From: Gemmatimonas sp. UBA7669
Lineage (GTDB): Bacteria > Gemmatimonadota > Gemmatimonadetes > Gemmatimonadales > Gemmatimonadaceae
Assembly: GCF_002483225.1 (NCBI RefSeq)
Contig: NZ_DLHL01000007.1
Location: forward strand, 1-56,732
DNA length: 56,732 nucleotides
Reading direction: 5' to 3'
Both the position numbers and the translations under genes were made by a program. The notes under the pieces are model-generated. The model saw only the letters and a program-made list of their open reading frames with translations. It did no database searches and was not told the DNA's origin. Below are positions 40,994 to 49,128 of the stretch, piece by piece. Every line of letters starts with the position of its first letter. The stretch's first letter is position 1.

Positions 40994-43210
40994 ATGCCCG
41001 ACGCGCCACTCACGCACTTGTGGATTCCCGGCGAGCGGGTGCGAACCGAGACGTTCGCCCCGCGTGGTGGCGGCGACACTTACGAGCGCCCGGATCTCGC
41101 AGAGCACAGCCGCACCCTCCTTGACGCCTTTACCAGGTCGATCAGCGAGTTCCAAGGGAAAGCGGACCTCGACATAGCGACTGACCTCATCGTTGAGATC
41201 GCGATGGCAGCCGACCGTCCGGCAGGCAAGGAGCGGCTTCATCTGCGAAACCTTGGCTTCGAGGTTGTGGCCTTGTCACCCGAGGCAGCTAACGTTGCCA
41301 TCGCACGGATTCCGCGCGAGCGCATCGGAGCACTTCAGCGTAAGATCGAACGTTACGCGAATACACCGCGGCATGTGGGGAAGAGCAATCTCTCTGCAAT
41401 TGACTCTATCAAGCCAGTAGGGGTGCAAAGAAAGGTAGAACCGGTGCTTGCAACAGTTGCAGGTGAAGCGCCAACGAAATGCCTGATTACACTTTACTCC
41501 GCGCTGCCTGCTGAGTTGAAGGCCGTGGTCGCCCAGCGGATCGCACGGGACCTGAGCGACCGCGGAATGGGAGCAGCAGCGCTTCACCAGTACGACAACG
41601 GACTGGTCGCGATAGCGGCTGAACTGACTCGTTCCGAGATGGACCGTGTAGGCGAGCAGTACATGTTCGTGCGCTCCATCGAATCGAACGCCGAAGTGGT
41701 CACCGAAAGCGGCACTCCGGCGGATCCGGTGCCTTCGATCCTTCAGGTCGACTCACCTCGCTGTCAAATGCCGGTCGCTGTGATCGACTCCGGCGTCAAC
41801 TCACGCTGCAGCCTTCTTGACGGGTTGGTAGTGCACACGGTGGATGAGTTACCGCCGAGAAGTGTAGGGCCTCATCTCGCCCATGGAACGTTCGTCGCCA
41901 GCCGTGTCGTCTACGGCGACGAGATTACGGGAGTGCTGAGTCGTAGGGCTACACCTTGGTGTCCCATCATTGACGTTCAGGTCACCGGGGATGACGGACT
42001 TGGAAACCGCATCGCGCGGAGTGCATCTGAACTCGGTGAAGTCCTACAGCGCGTCGTCCCGGCTCTGCGCGATCGAACAAAGGTGTTCAACATCTCGCTC
42101 GGCATTGCCCCCATCTCGGACGGCTTCTACTCGTCACTCGCACGCCTGATCGACCACTTAGCGCGCAAGTACCAGGTTCTCTTTGTTATCTCTGCAGGCA
42201 ATATCACCGATCCGTGCGCGGTTCCACCTCACCACTTCTCACCGGAGTCTGCAAGGATTCTGTTCCCTGCCGAGTCTCTGCTCGCGCTAACCGTCGGATC
42301 TGTTGCGCGTTACTGCGAGCCTAATTGCGTGGCACGAGAGCGTGAACTAGCGCCGTACTCGCGGCGAGGTCCAGGCGCAGATCGCGCATTGAAGCCGGAA
42401 CTCGCTGCACATGGCGGGAATGTCTTCTTCACTGGGGCTGGCTGGGCGACCTCTCCTCGCATTGCCGCTTATGGGTTGGGAAGGGCGGGTACGCACTTGG
42501 AGTACGCCACCGGGACGAGCTACTCCGCTCCCCTGGTTTCACAGTACGCTGCGCGGATCTTCGATGCGTACCCGGATGCGCATCCGAACCTAGTGAGAGC
42601 GCTTCTTTGCCACTTCGCCCGACCTGTCGAGACTCCGGCTGTAGGTGCACCGCTGGAAGCACATCATCTGTGCGGCTTCGGCGAACCTGATGTTGATCAG
42701 GCAATGTTCTCTGGCGCTACCTCCGCGAGTTACCTCTTCCAAGGGGAGATCCGGAAGGACTCGTACCTGTACCTACCATTTCACGTCCCGAGCGCACTAG
42801 CGGACGAGCCGCGAGCGCGGCTCACAGTGCGCGGCACGGTCGTGTTCGATCCTCCAGTCAGCGCCGATGATTCAGTGAACTACTCGCTCTGTCGGATTTC
42901 CGGCCAACTGCGCAAGCGGACGGAGGCAGGCATGCGGGAGGTGAGCATCGGTGGTGCGGAGGATGATGTGCTCTTCCCATGGAACCCCTTAGTGCACTTC
43001 TCGCATCCGTTCCGACGCGGGTATGCTGCAGGCGAGTGGGAGCTGCGGCTGCGCCTAATGACGAGAGGTGACCTGCCAGACAACTACACGCAATCCTTCT
43101 CTGTGATCATCGAGGTGCTCGATTCAAGCGGCACGATCGACGTTCGCCGAGCAATCGAGAAGGAGGCTGGCAGTGTATATCTCCCCGTCGCTCTACGGGT
43201 CGCGGCCTGA
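40994..43210 (+). CDS. Subtilisin-like (S8) serine protease, cassette-borne
   Basis: A 738-aa protein with no signal peptide, so probably cytosolic. The S8 triad is complete: Asp265 (VAVIDSGVN), His297 (LAHGTFVASRV) and Ser509 (GTSYSAPLVSQYAARI). The first 230 residues form an uncharacterised N-terminal domain and the last 180 a beta-rich C-terminal domain (SYLFQGEIRKDSYLYLPFHV). Similar cytosolic subtilases act in anti-phage modules (the described IetAS pairs one with an AAA ATPase), but no ATPase is adjacent. Codon use is distinctly less GC-rich than the flanking genes. The gene sits between a GTTAGC box and an attC, so it looks like an unusually long integron cassette. Confidence 0.82.
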   Translation: MPDAPLTHLWIPGERVRTETFAPRGGGDTYERPDLAEHSRTLLDAFTRSISEFQGKADLDIATDLIVEIAMAADRPAGKERLHLRNLGFEVVALSPEAANVAIARIPRERIGALQRKIERYANTPRHVGKSNLSAIDSIKPVGVQRKVEPVLATVAGEAPTKCLITLYSALPAELKAVVAQRIARDLSDRGMGAAALHQYDNGLVAIAAELTRSEMDRVGEQYMFVRSIESNAEVVTESGTPADPVPSILQVDSPRCQMPVAVIDSGVNSRCSLLDGLVVHTVDELPPRSVGPHLAHGTFVASRVVYGDEITGVLSRRATPWCPIIDVQVTGDDGLGNRIARSASELGEVLQRVVPALRDRTKVFNISLGIAPISDGFYSSLARLIDHLARKYQVLFVISAGNITDPCAVPPHHFSPESARILFPAESLLALTVGSVARYCEPNCVARERELAPYSRRGPGADRALKPELAAHGGNVFFTGAGWATSPRIAAYGLGRAGTHLEYATGTSYSAPLVSQYAARIFDAYPDAHPNLVRALLCHFARPVETPAVGAPLEAHHLCGFGEPDVDQAMFSGATSASYLFQGEIRKDSYLYLPFHVPSALADEPRARLTVRGTVVFDPPVSADDSVNYSLCRISGQLRKRTEAGMREVSIGGAEDDVLFPWNPLVHFSHPFRRGYAAGEWELRLRLMTRGDLPDNYTQSFSVIIEVLDSSGTIDVRRAIEKEAGSVYLPVALRVAA

Positions 43211-43227
43211 TGCTACCCTTCTGGCTA

Positions 43228-43322
43228 GCTAACGAGGCGCTGAAGCTGACAAAGCGGCCCGGAGCTCCTCGTTCGTTCAGGGGCAGCGTGGGCCGCTTTG
43301 CAGCTTAGCTTGGGCGTTAGCC
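43228..43322 (+). other. Integron attC recombination site
   Basis: R'' GCTAAC (43228-43233) and R' GTTAGCC (43316-43322) are complementary. Inside them the L arms AAGCTG(A)CAAAGCGGCCC (43243-43260) and GGGCCGCTTTGCAGCTT (about 43290-43306) pair perfectly except for one extrahelical A in the left arm, at the same position relative to AAGC-G as in characterised attC sites. The R/L spacers are unpaired (about 9 nt each) and a variable terminal loop of about 29 nt closes the structure. It begins 17 bp after the subtilase stop and ends 13 bp before the next start codon, exactly the cassette layout. The crossover would lie between G43316 and T43317. Confidence 0.88.
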
Positions 43323-43334
43323 ACGCCAAAAACG

Positions 43335-43904
43335 ATGACACAGCGCGAGACACTTGCCCACCGGCTGGATCGAACAGTACTTGCGCACTCGGCGCTGTTC
43401 TCCATTGCGCGACTCGCGCTCAGTCGCGGCCGAGAGGAGCCAAATCAGTCAGATTTCTTGACTGCGCAGGTCATGGCGGCGTTCGCCGTGGAAGCTTACC
43501 TAAACTTCGTCGGAGAGAATCTCTTTCCATTCTGGGAAGATGTAGAGCGAATTTCAGTACGAAACAAGTTGAGCATGATCTGCAGGCATGCCGACATTCG
43601 TCCCGACTTCGGTAGAAGGCCATTTCAGTCGCTTGTTGAACTATGGAAATTCCGTGACGTGCTTGCCCACGCTCGAACGGAATCTTTATCAGTCATGCAA
43701 CCAGGACCGCCGCCCGAATCGATAAAGTACCCAGAGACTGCATGGGAGAAGCGGTGTACTCTAGCCATTGCGGAACGCACAATTGAAGATGCGGAAGCAA
43801 TCGTGAAGGAGATTCATCGACGAGCGGGTCAGACAAGCGGAGTACTCGGGCAACTTGCGGTTCAAGGTGGCGAGATCTTGAGCCGTGAGCGTCCGTCCAC
43901 ATAG
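43335..43904 (+). CDS. HEPN-like protein, cassette-borne
   Basis: A 189-aa helical protein. The diagnostic feature is an R-X4-H motif, Arg107...His112 in KFRDVLAHAR, in the third helix after VEAYLNFVGENL and KLSMICRHADIRPDF, a pattern typical of HEPN ribonuclease or HEPN-like superfamily members found in toxin-antitoxin and defence systems. Nuclease activity is inferred from this motif only. No nucleotidyltransferase or other antitoxin partner is adjacent. It starts 13 bp after the attC core, is A+T-rich relative to the chromosome, and its own attC is missing: an IS481-like element begins 7 bp after its stop. Confidence 0.68.
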   Translation: MTQRETLAHRLDRTVLAHSALFSIARLALSRGREEPNQSDFLTAQVMAAFAVEAYLNFVGENLFPFWEDVERISVRNKLSMICRHADIRPDFGRRPFQSLVELWKFRDVLAHARTESLSVMQPGPPPESIKYPETAWEKRCTLAIAERTIEDAEAIVKEIHRRAGQTSGVLGQLAVQGGEILSRERPST

Positions 43905-43911
43905 CCGTCTT

Positions 43912-44635
43912 TGAGCAACCGGGGAGATGGGTAACAGAGTAAACCGGCAACATGGGTAACACTTGAGAACGGGTTACCCGCGGATGATGTAGTCCCGCTC
44001 GTCGAGCTTGGCTAAGAGGACGGTGTTGAAGAAGATCGACCAGATGCCGTCGTCTGTCTCTTCCAGTCCGATGTGGTGGTTCGTGAGCGACTGCGCGATA
44101 AACAGCAGTCGATGTTGGAAGCGAAACGTTCCACCGGTCGTGATCTTCTTCACCAAGAAGTGCCCGGGGTATTCTTGGGCCGGGAGCTGCTTCGGATATG
44201 CACGGGGCGACGTCGCGTAATGTGCAGACGGCGTCTCCCCACCCAGGTACTAGTGGGGGCGTTCCGTGTTGTATTCGCGCCGGAAGGCGTCAAACGCCCG
44301 CTGCTGCGCGGCGGCATTGGCCCGTGGCGGACGACTGGCGGCACGCTTCAGCGTCCGATGCATTCGTTCATGCGCGCCGTTCTGCTGCGGTCGTCCCGGA
44401 TGGATGCGTTGATGCTGAATGCCGAGCCGCATCCACCAGACGTTGAGCTTTGACAGGCCATGAATACCGGTCGTGGCGAACGGCCCCCCGTTGTCCGTGC
44501 GGATGGCCAACGGCAATCCATATCCGCGGAAGGCGCGCTCGAAGAACGGTTTGACGCCGACGCCTTCGGTGGAGAGGAGTCCCCGACAGGTGAGGAGGAA
44601 GCGCGTGTGCTGATCGGCAATCTTGAGGGGATGTC
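43912..44635 (-). mobile_element. Decayed IS481-like insertion sequence
   Basis: The left end begins TGAGCAACCGGGG with two spaced TGGGTAAC repeats just behind the HEPN gene. The transposase frame is on the minus strand and lacks its 5' part. The right end is lost in the junction near 44630-44640, where another truncated gene begins. The element has therefore replaced the 3' end of the HEPN cassette and cut a neighbour. Confidence 0.7.
43974..44635 (-). pseudogene. Transposase remnant, rve/DDE type, with in-frame stop
   Basis: The retained part contains the integrase core (IADQHTRFLLTCRGL, FRGYGLPLAIRTDNGGPF, GRPQQNGAHERMHRTLK) and, after an in-frame TAG at 44250-44252, the C-terminal tail in the same frame (YLGG..., then ITTGGTFRFQHRLLFIAQ and DGIWSIFFNTVLLAKLDERDYII). 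The N-terminal HTH and the first catalytic Asp are missing. Two independent lesions make it inactive. Confidence 0.8.
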
Positions 44636-44752
44636 GCCTTCTACGGCTGGCTGATCGAGCTTGGAGGTTCCGGCGGTTTCCAGTCAGCAGCACGCGTGTT
44701 CCGCCGCGCGCTGCAAGTGCTCGACAAGATGTCGCATGCTGGAGACAGATAG
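44633..44752 (+). pseudogene. 3' fragment of an unknown gene cut by the IS
   Basis: Immediately beyond the transposase homology an open plus-strand frame encodes about 40 residues (DVAFYGWLIELGG, FQSAARVFRRALQVLDKM) ending at TAG 44750-44752, 54 bp before the helicase gene. The amphipathic helical end looks protein-like. It may be the tail of a gene that once headed the helicase operon. I cannot identify it. The rest of 44753-44806 shows nothing. Confidence 0.4.
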
Positions 44753-44806
44753 TGATGGCAGAGCAGAGCGAAACGATCGCCCTGACTACGGAGTACATTT
44801 CCTCAC

Positions 44807-47653
44807 ATGCGCGGGTCTCCAGACGCACCCCTCACCACCGACTACCACGCCGCCTGGTGGGCGCTCCAGCTCGTTGCCAGCGAGGCAACCGGGACGGTGT
44901 CCGACCTCGCCCGCTCCATTGCCAACGCCAAGGTCGACCTCAACCCGCACCAGGTCGACGCGGCGCTGTTCGCCATGCGCTCCCCGCTCGCGCGCGGGGT
45001 CATTCTTGCCGATGAAGTGGGACTCGGCAAGACTATTGAGGCCGGTCTTGTCATCGCGCAGCGCTGGGCCGAGCGCCGCCGCCGTATCTTGCTGATTGTT
45101 CCGGCAACCCTGCGCAAGCAGTGGGTCGAGGAGCTCCGACAGAAGTTTGGCCTCCCCGCGGAGATCCTCGATCAGCGCACACAGTCGCTGGATCGTACCG
45201 ACGCCATCTTGGTCACGTCGTATCAGTTTGCCGCCGGCCGCGCGGCATCGGTGGCAGGTGTGATGTGGGATCTGGTCGTGTTCGACGAAGCGCATCGGTT
45301 GCGCAATGTGTACAAGCCGGGCAGCCGTATTGCGGCTGCGCTGCGAGACGCCACAGCGCAGGCGCCCAAACTGCTGCTCACCGCCACGCCGCTGCAGAAC
45401 TCCCTGTTGGAGCTGTACGGGCTCACGTCGTTCGTCGACCCGCACTGCTTTGGCGACGAAGCCTCCTTTCGCGCCCGCTTCGGCTCCGGCGCCGCGCTCG
45501 ACGCGCCCGCGGCGGCCAGCCTGCGTGAGCGGATGAGTGGGGTCCTCACCCGCACGCTGCGCTCGCAGGTGCTCGAGTACGTGCGGTTCACCAATCGCAT
45601 TCCACTTACGCAGAACTTCACCCCCTCTGCGGCCGAACAGCAGCTCTACGATCTGGTCAGCGCCTACCTGCAGCGTACCGATCTGCTGGCCATTCCCCCC
45701 AGCCAGCGGGCGCTGCTCACGCTGGTGCTGCGACGCCTGCTCGCTTCATCATCGTTTGCCATTGCCGGCACCCTGCGCGCGCTGGCGGCTCGGCTCGAGG
45801 CTATTGCCGGGGCCACAGCAACGAGCCACGCTCCCCAGATCGACGCGGCCATCTCGGGCGACTTCGATGGTCTGGATGAACTGAACGACGAGTTCACCCA
45901 AACGGATGGTCCAGATGCCACCACATCTGCGCCCGATCCAGCTTCCGAGCTCGCCGAGCTGCGGCGCTATGCGGCGCTGGCTGAGTCCATCGATGGCAAC
46001 GCGAAAGGCACAGCGCTCCTCGCCGCCCTCGAGTCGGCCCTCCATCGCGCCACGGCTCTCGGTGCTGCACGCAAAGCAGTTGTGTTCACCGAGTCGCGCC
46101 GCACGCAGGAGTATCTCGTGCGCCTGCTCGAAGCCAACGGCTATGCGGGCCAGGTCGTGTTCCTCAACGGCCAGAACAGCGACCCGATCTCCCGCGCCCG
46201 CTACGAAGCCTGGCGAGATGCGCACGCCGGCACCGCTTTACTCTCCGGCTCCCGCGCCGCCGACACGCGCGCGGCCATCATCGATGCCTTTCGTCACACG
46301 GCAACCATCCTCGTCGCCACTGAGGCAGCCGCCGAAGGGGTGAACCTGCACTTCTGCTCGCTGGTGGTGAACTATGACCTGCCATGGAACCCGCAGCGCA
46401 TCGAGCAACGGATCGGCCGTTGTCATCGTTACGGCCAACAGCACGACGTGGTGGTGCTCAACCTGGTGAACACCGCCAACGCGGCCGACAAGCGGGTCTT
46501 TGAGCTGCTCGCGGCCAAGTTTCGCCTCTTTGAGGGGGTCTTTGGTGCGTCCGACGGCGTGCTCGGTGCACTTGAGAGCGGCGTGGACATTGAACGGCGG
46601 ATTGCCCAGGTGTACCAATCGTGCCGCACAACCGCCGATATCCACGCCGCCTTCGATGCGCTGCAGGCTGAACTGGAGGCCGAGATCGCCGACCGCATGG
46701 AGCGGACGCGCCGTGCGGTGCTTGAACACTTCGATGACGACGTGCAAACCCGTCTGCACGTGCATCGTGAGCAGGCGCAACAGGCCCTCGAGGCACACCA
46801 GCGCACCCTCTGGTCACTGGCTCGGCACGAGTTGGCCGGACACGCGGACTTCGCTGCCGATGCGCCCCGCTTTCGCTACCACGGAGACCTGGCACCGCGT
46901 GGCTGGTATGCGCTGCTCTGGCCCGATGCCGACCGGCTCGGTGATGCGTTCTTCCGGCCGGATCATCCATTGGCTGCGGCGCTCATCGAGCGGGCGCTCA
47001 GCCGCGAGTTGCCGGCTGCCCAACTCACGCTGCAGTTCAGCCAGCGCCAACCGCCAGTGTCCGCTTTGGCCGAGTTCAGCGGCGCCAGCGGCTGGCTGGT
47101 GTGCGGGCAGTTCACCGTGCATTCACTGCAGACAGAGACGCATTCCGTGCTGGCGGCCGTCAGCACCGATGGCCGCGTCCTCGATGAGGAGCAGGCCCGT
47201 CGTCTCCTCACGCTGGATGTGGTGCAGGAGGTACCGGCGTCGTTCGCTGCCGTGGCGCTCGCGGTCACGGCAGCGCGGGAGGAGGCGTGCCAACGTGTGC
47301 TGGCGGAGGTGGAGCGTCGCAATGCCGGCTGGTACGATGAGGAGGTGACCAAACTGGATGCCTGGGCCGACGATCTGCGACTGTCACTGGAGCGGGAGCT
47401 CAAGGAGCTCGACCGGCAGATAGTGGAAGCCCGAGGAGTGGCCCGCGGTGCCGATACGCTGGCCGCCAAGCTGGACGCGCAGCGTGCGCTCAAGGCGCTT
47501 GAACAGCGCCGGAACGTGGCTCGGCGCGAACTGTTCGACGCCCAGGACCGCATCGCCGAACGTCGGGACGAGCTGATTGCCGCGGTTGAGCGGCAGATGG
47601 CGGTCCAACACGCCTGGAGCGAACGGTTCGTGGTCGGGTGGCGGCTGGTGTGA
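44807..47653 (+). CDS. SNF2/RapA-like helicase (DEAH) of a Type III-like defence cluster
   Basis: A 948-aa superfamily 2 ATPase. Helicase core one: LNPHQVDAALFAM, Walker A with Lys75 in ADEVGLGKTIEA, DEAH at 160-163, and LLLTATPLQNS. Core two: AVVFTESRRTQEYL, LVATEAAAEGVNLHFCSLVVNYDLPWNPQRIEQRIGRCHRYGQ. The C-terminal 400 residues contain long charged coiled coils. The closest layout is RapA and the DISARM helicase DrmD, but no drmA, drmB or drmC is present. It is 112 bp upstream of a DUF4143-type ATPase and on the strand of the mod and res genes, so a role in the same restriction system is likely. Confidence 0.85.
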   Translation: MRGSPDAPLTTDYHAAWWALQLVASEATGTVSDLARSIANAKVDLNPHQVDAALFAMRSPLARGVILADEVGLGKTIEAGLVIAQRWAERRRRILLIVPATLRKQWVEELRQKFGLPAEILDQRTQSLDRTDAILVTSYQFAAGRAASVAGVMWDLVVFDEAHRLRNVYKPGSRIAAALRDATAQAPKLLLTATPLQNSLLELYGLTSFVDPHCFGDEASFRARFGSGAALDAPAAASLRERMSGVLTRTLRSQVLEYVRFTNRIPLTQNFTPSAAEQQLYDLVSAYLQRTDLLAIPPSQRALLTLVLRRLLASSSFAIAGTLRALAARLEAIAGATATSHAPQIDAAISGDFDGLDELNDEFTQTDGPDATTSAPDPASELAELRRYAALAESIDGNAKGTALLAALESALHRATALGAARKAVVFTESRRTQEYLVRLLEANGYAGQVVFLNGQNSDPISRARYEAWRDAHAGTALLSGSRAADTRAAIIDAFRHTATILVATEAAAEGVNLHFCSLVVNYDLPWNPQRIEQRIGRCHRYGQQHDVVVLNLVNTANAADKRVFELLAAKFRLFEGVFGASDGVLGALESGVDIERRIAQVYQSCRTTADIHAAFDALQAELEAEIADRMERTRRAVLEHFDDDVQTRLHVHREQAQQALEAHQRTLWSLARHELAGHADFAADAPRFRYHGDLAPRGWYALLWPDADRLGDAFFRPDHPLAAALIERALSRELPAAQLTLQFSQRQPPVSALAEFSGASGWLVCGQFTVHSLQTETHSVLAAVSTDGRVLDEEQARRLLTLDVVQEVPASFAAVALAVTAAREEACQRVLAEVERRNAGWYDEEVTKLDAWADDLRLSLERELKELDRQIVEARGVARGADTLAAKLDAQRALKALEQRRNVARRELFDAQDRIAERRDELIAAVERQMAVQHAWSERFVVGWRLV

Positions 47654-47711
47654 GCTCACGTTGAAAGTTTCTGCAGACACTCCCTTCCCTAAAGGACGGA
47701 AAGTGTGTAAT

Positions 47712-47732
47712 CTTTCACTTGCACAGTGAAAG
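47712..47732. promoter_or_regulatory. Palindrome in the ATPase promoter region
   Basis: CTTTCACT and AGTGAAAG are perfect 8-bp inverted arms separated by 5 nt, 33 bp upstream of the ATPase start. A TAATCT, usable as a -10 element, overlaps the left arm. The 112-bp gap is strikingly A+T-rich compared with the genes around it and repeats GAAAGT/GTGAAAG words. It looks like an operator for a separately regulated gene; the binding protein is unknown. Confidence 0.55.
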
Positions 47733-47765
47733 TCTGACCATAAGCTGTCCTTCCAGGAATGAAAG

Positions 47766-49094
47766 ATGGCCCAAGATCAGCCGGTATCCCGCGAACGACT
47801 ACGCGATAAGCTCTCTGAAGCGATGAAGACCGCCATCCCGCCGCGCATCGCCCGTGATGTGCGCGTGCCCGGGATACCCGGCAAGGCCCTGGCGGTTGTC
47901 GGCGTGCGCCGCGGTGGGAAAACTTCATTTCTGCTGCGCCGCATGGCCGAACAGATCGCCGCGGGGCGCTCGCGCGAGTCGCAGCTGCTCCTCGAACTCG
48001 AGGACGAGCGACTCGTCGGCCTCACGGCGGCCGACCTGGGTTGGCTTGTCGAGGAACATGGTCGCCGATATCCCCACGTACGGCAGGGCGGTACGCTCAC
48101 ACTCTGTTTGGACGAAGTACAGGTCGTGCCCGATTGGGAGACGCTCGTGCATCGCCTGCTGGCGGCGGGAGACGTCGAGATCGTGGTCTCGGGATCGTCG
48201 TCCAAGCTGCTGAGCAAGGAAGTGGCCACCTCGCTCCGCGGCCGGGCGATGGAGGTGCTCGTCCACCCCTTCTCCTTCCGCGAGACGCTCCGTCACGCCG
48301 AGTCGGAACCTGCAGAGCCCTGGGAGCGGCTGGCCGCCACCGAACGCGCGGTGCTAGATCAGGCGCTGCAGCGCTATCTCACGGTGGGCGGATTTCCCGA
48401 GGCGCAGCGTGCAGACCCGATCGATCGCAGCGACCTGCTCACCGGGTACGTGGACACCATGGTGCTGCGCGATGTGATCGAGCGACACAGCGTTACCAAC
48501 GTGCGGGCACTGCGCTGGCTGCAAAGGCACCTGCTGGCCACACCGGGCGGTAGCGTGTCCGTCAAGAAGCTCTACGACAGCCTGCGTTCGCAGGGGATCG
48601 GCGTGGGAAAGGACACCGTGTACGATTGCGTGAACCATCTCGAGGATGCGTTCCTGCTGCGCAGCATCACCATGCACAGCAGCTCCGAGCGGCAGCGCAT
48701 GAGCAACCCGCGCAAGGTCTATCCGGTGGATCCCGGACTCATCGCGGTCTACGAGACTGCGGGACGCACGCATCGCGGGCGGGCGCTCGAAACAGCCATC
48801 CTTCTGGAACTGGAGCGCCGGAGATACGCGGTCGACTGGTACCGTACCGAAGAGGGATGGGAGGTCGATTTCCTTGCCACGCGCGCAGGTGCGACGCCGC
48901 TGCTTGTGCAGGTATGCCTCGATACCTCGGCCGACGACACCTGGGATCGTGAAGTCCGCGCCCTCATGTCAGCGTCCGCCGCTAATCCAGAGGCAGAAGC
49001 TCTGCTGGTCACCCTCGATCCGACACCGCCGGCGCGCGAGTTGCCGGGCCGCCTGCAGTGGATGCCGGCGGCACGGTGGCTGCTTGAGCCATGA
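47766..49094 (+). CDS. AAA ATPase with DUF4143-type C-terminal domain
   Basis: A 442-aa protein of the AAA/DUF4143 family. Walker A is GVRRGGKTSF with Lys52, followed by LTLCLDEVQVVPDWE (Walker B), the sensor VVSGSSSKLLSKEVATSLRGR and GGFPEA. The C-terminal domain includes EVDFLATRAGATPLLVQVC, a degenerate PD-(D/E)XK-like core. Proteins of this kind are widespread and mostly uncharacterised; some accompany defence loci. Here one sits between a SNF2 helicase and Type III mod, with its own promoter-like gap. Mod starts 34 bp later. Confidence 0.82.
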   Translation: MAQDQPVSRERLRDKLSEAMKTAIPPRIARDVRVPGIPGKALAVVGVRRGGKTSFLLRRMAEQIAAGRSRESQLLLELEDERLVGLTAADLGWLVEEHGRRYPHVRQGGTLTLCLDEVQVVPDWETLVHRLLAAGDVEIVVSGSSSKLLSKEVATSLRGRAMEVLVHPFSFRETLRHAESEPAEPWERLAATERAVLDQALQRYLTVGGFPEAQRADPIDRSDLLTGYVDTMVLRDVIERHSVTNVRALRWLQRHLLATPGGSVSVKKLYDSLRSQGIGVGKDTVYDCVNHLEDAFLLRSITMHSSSERQRMSNPRKVYPVDPGLIAVYETAGRTHRGRALETAILLELERRRYAVDWYRTEEGWEVDFLATRAGATPLLVQVCLDTSADDTWDREVRALMSASAANPEAEALLVTLDPTPPARELPGRLQWMPAARWLLEP

Positions 49095-49128
49095 ACGCAC
49101 TGTCAGACCCCTATTGCACCATACCCGC

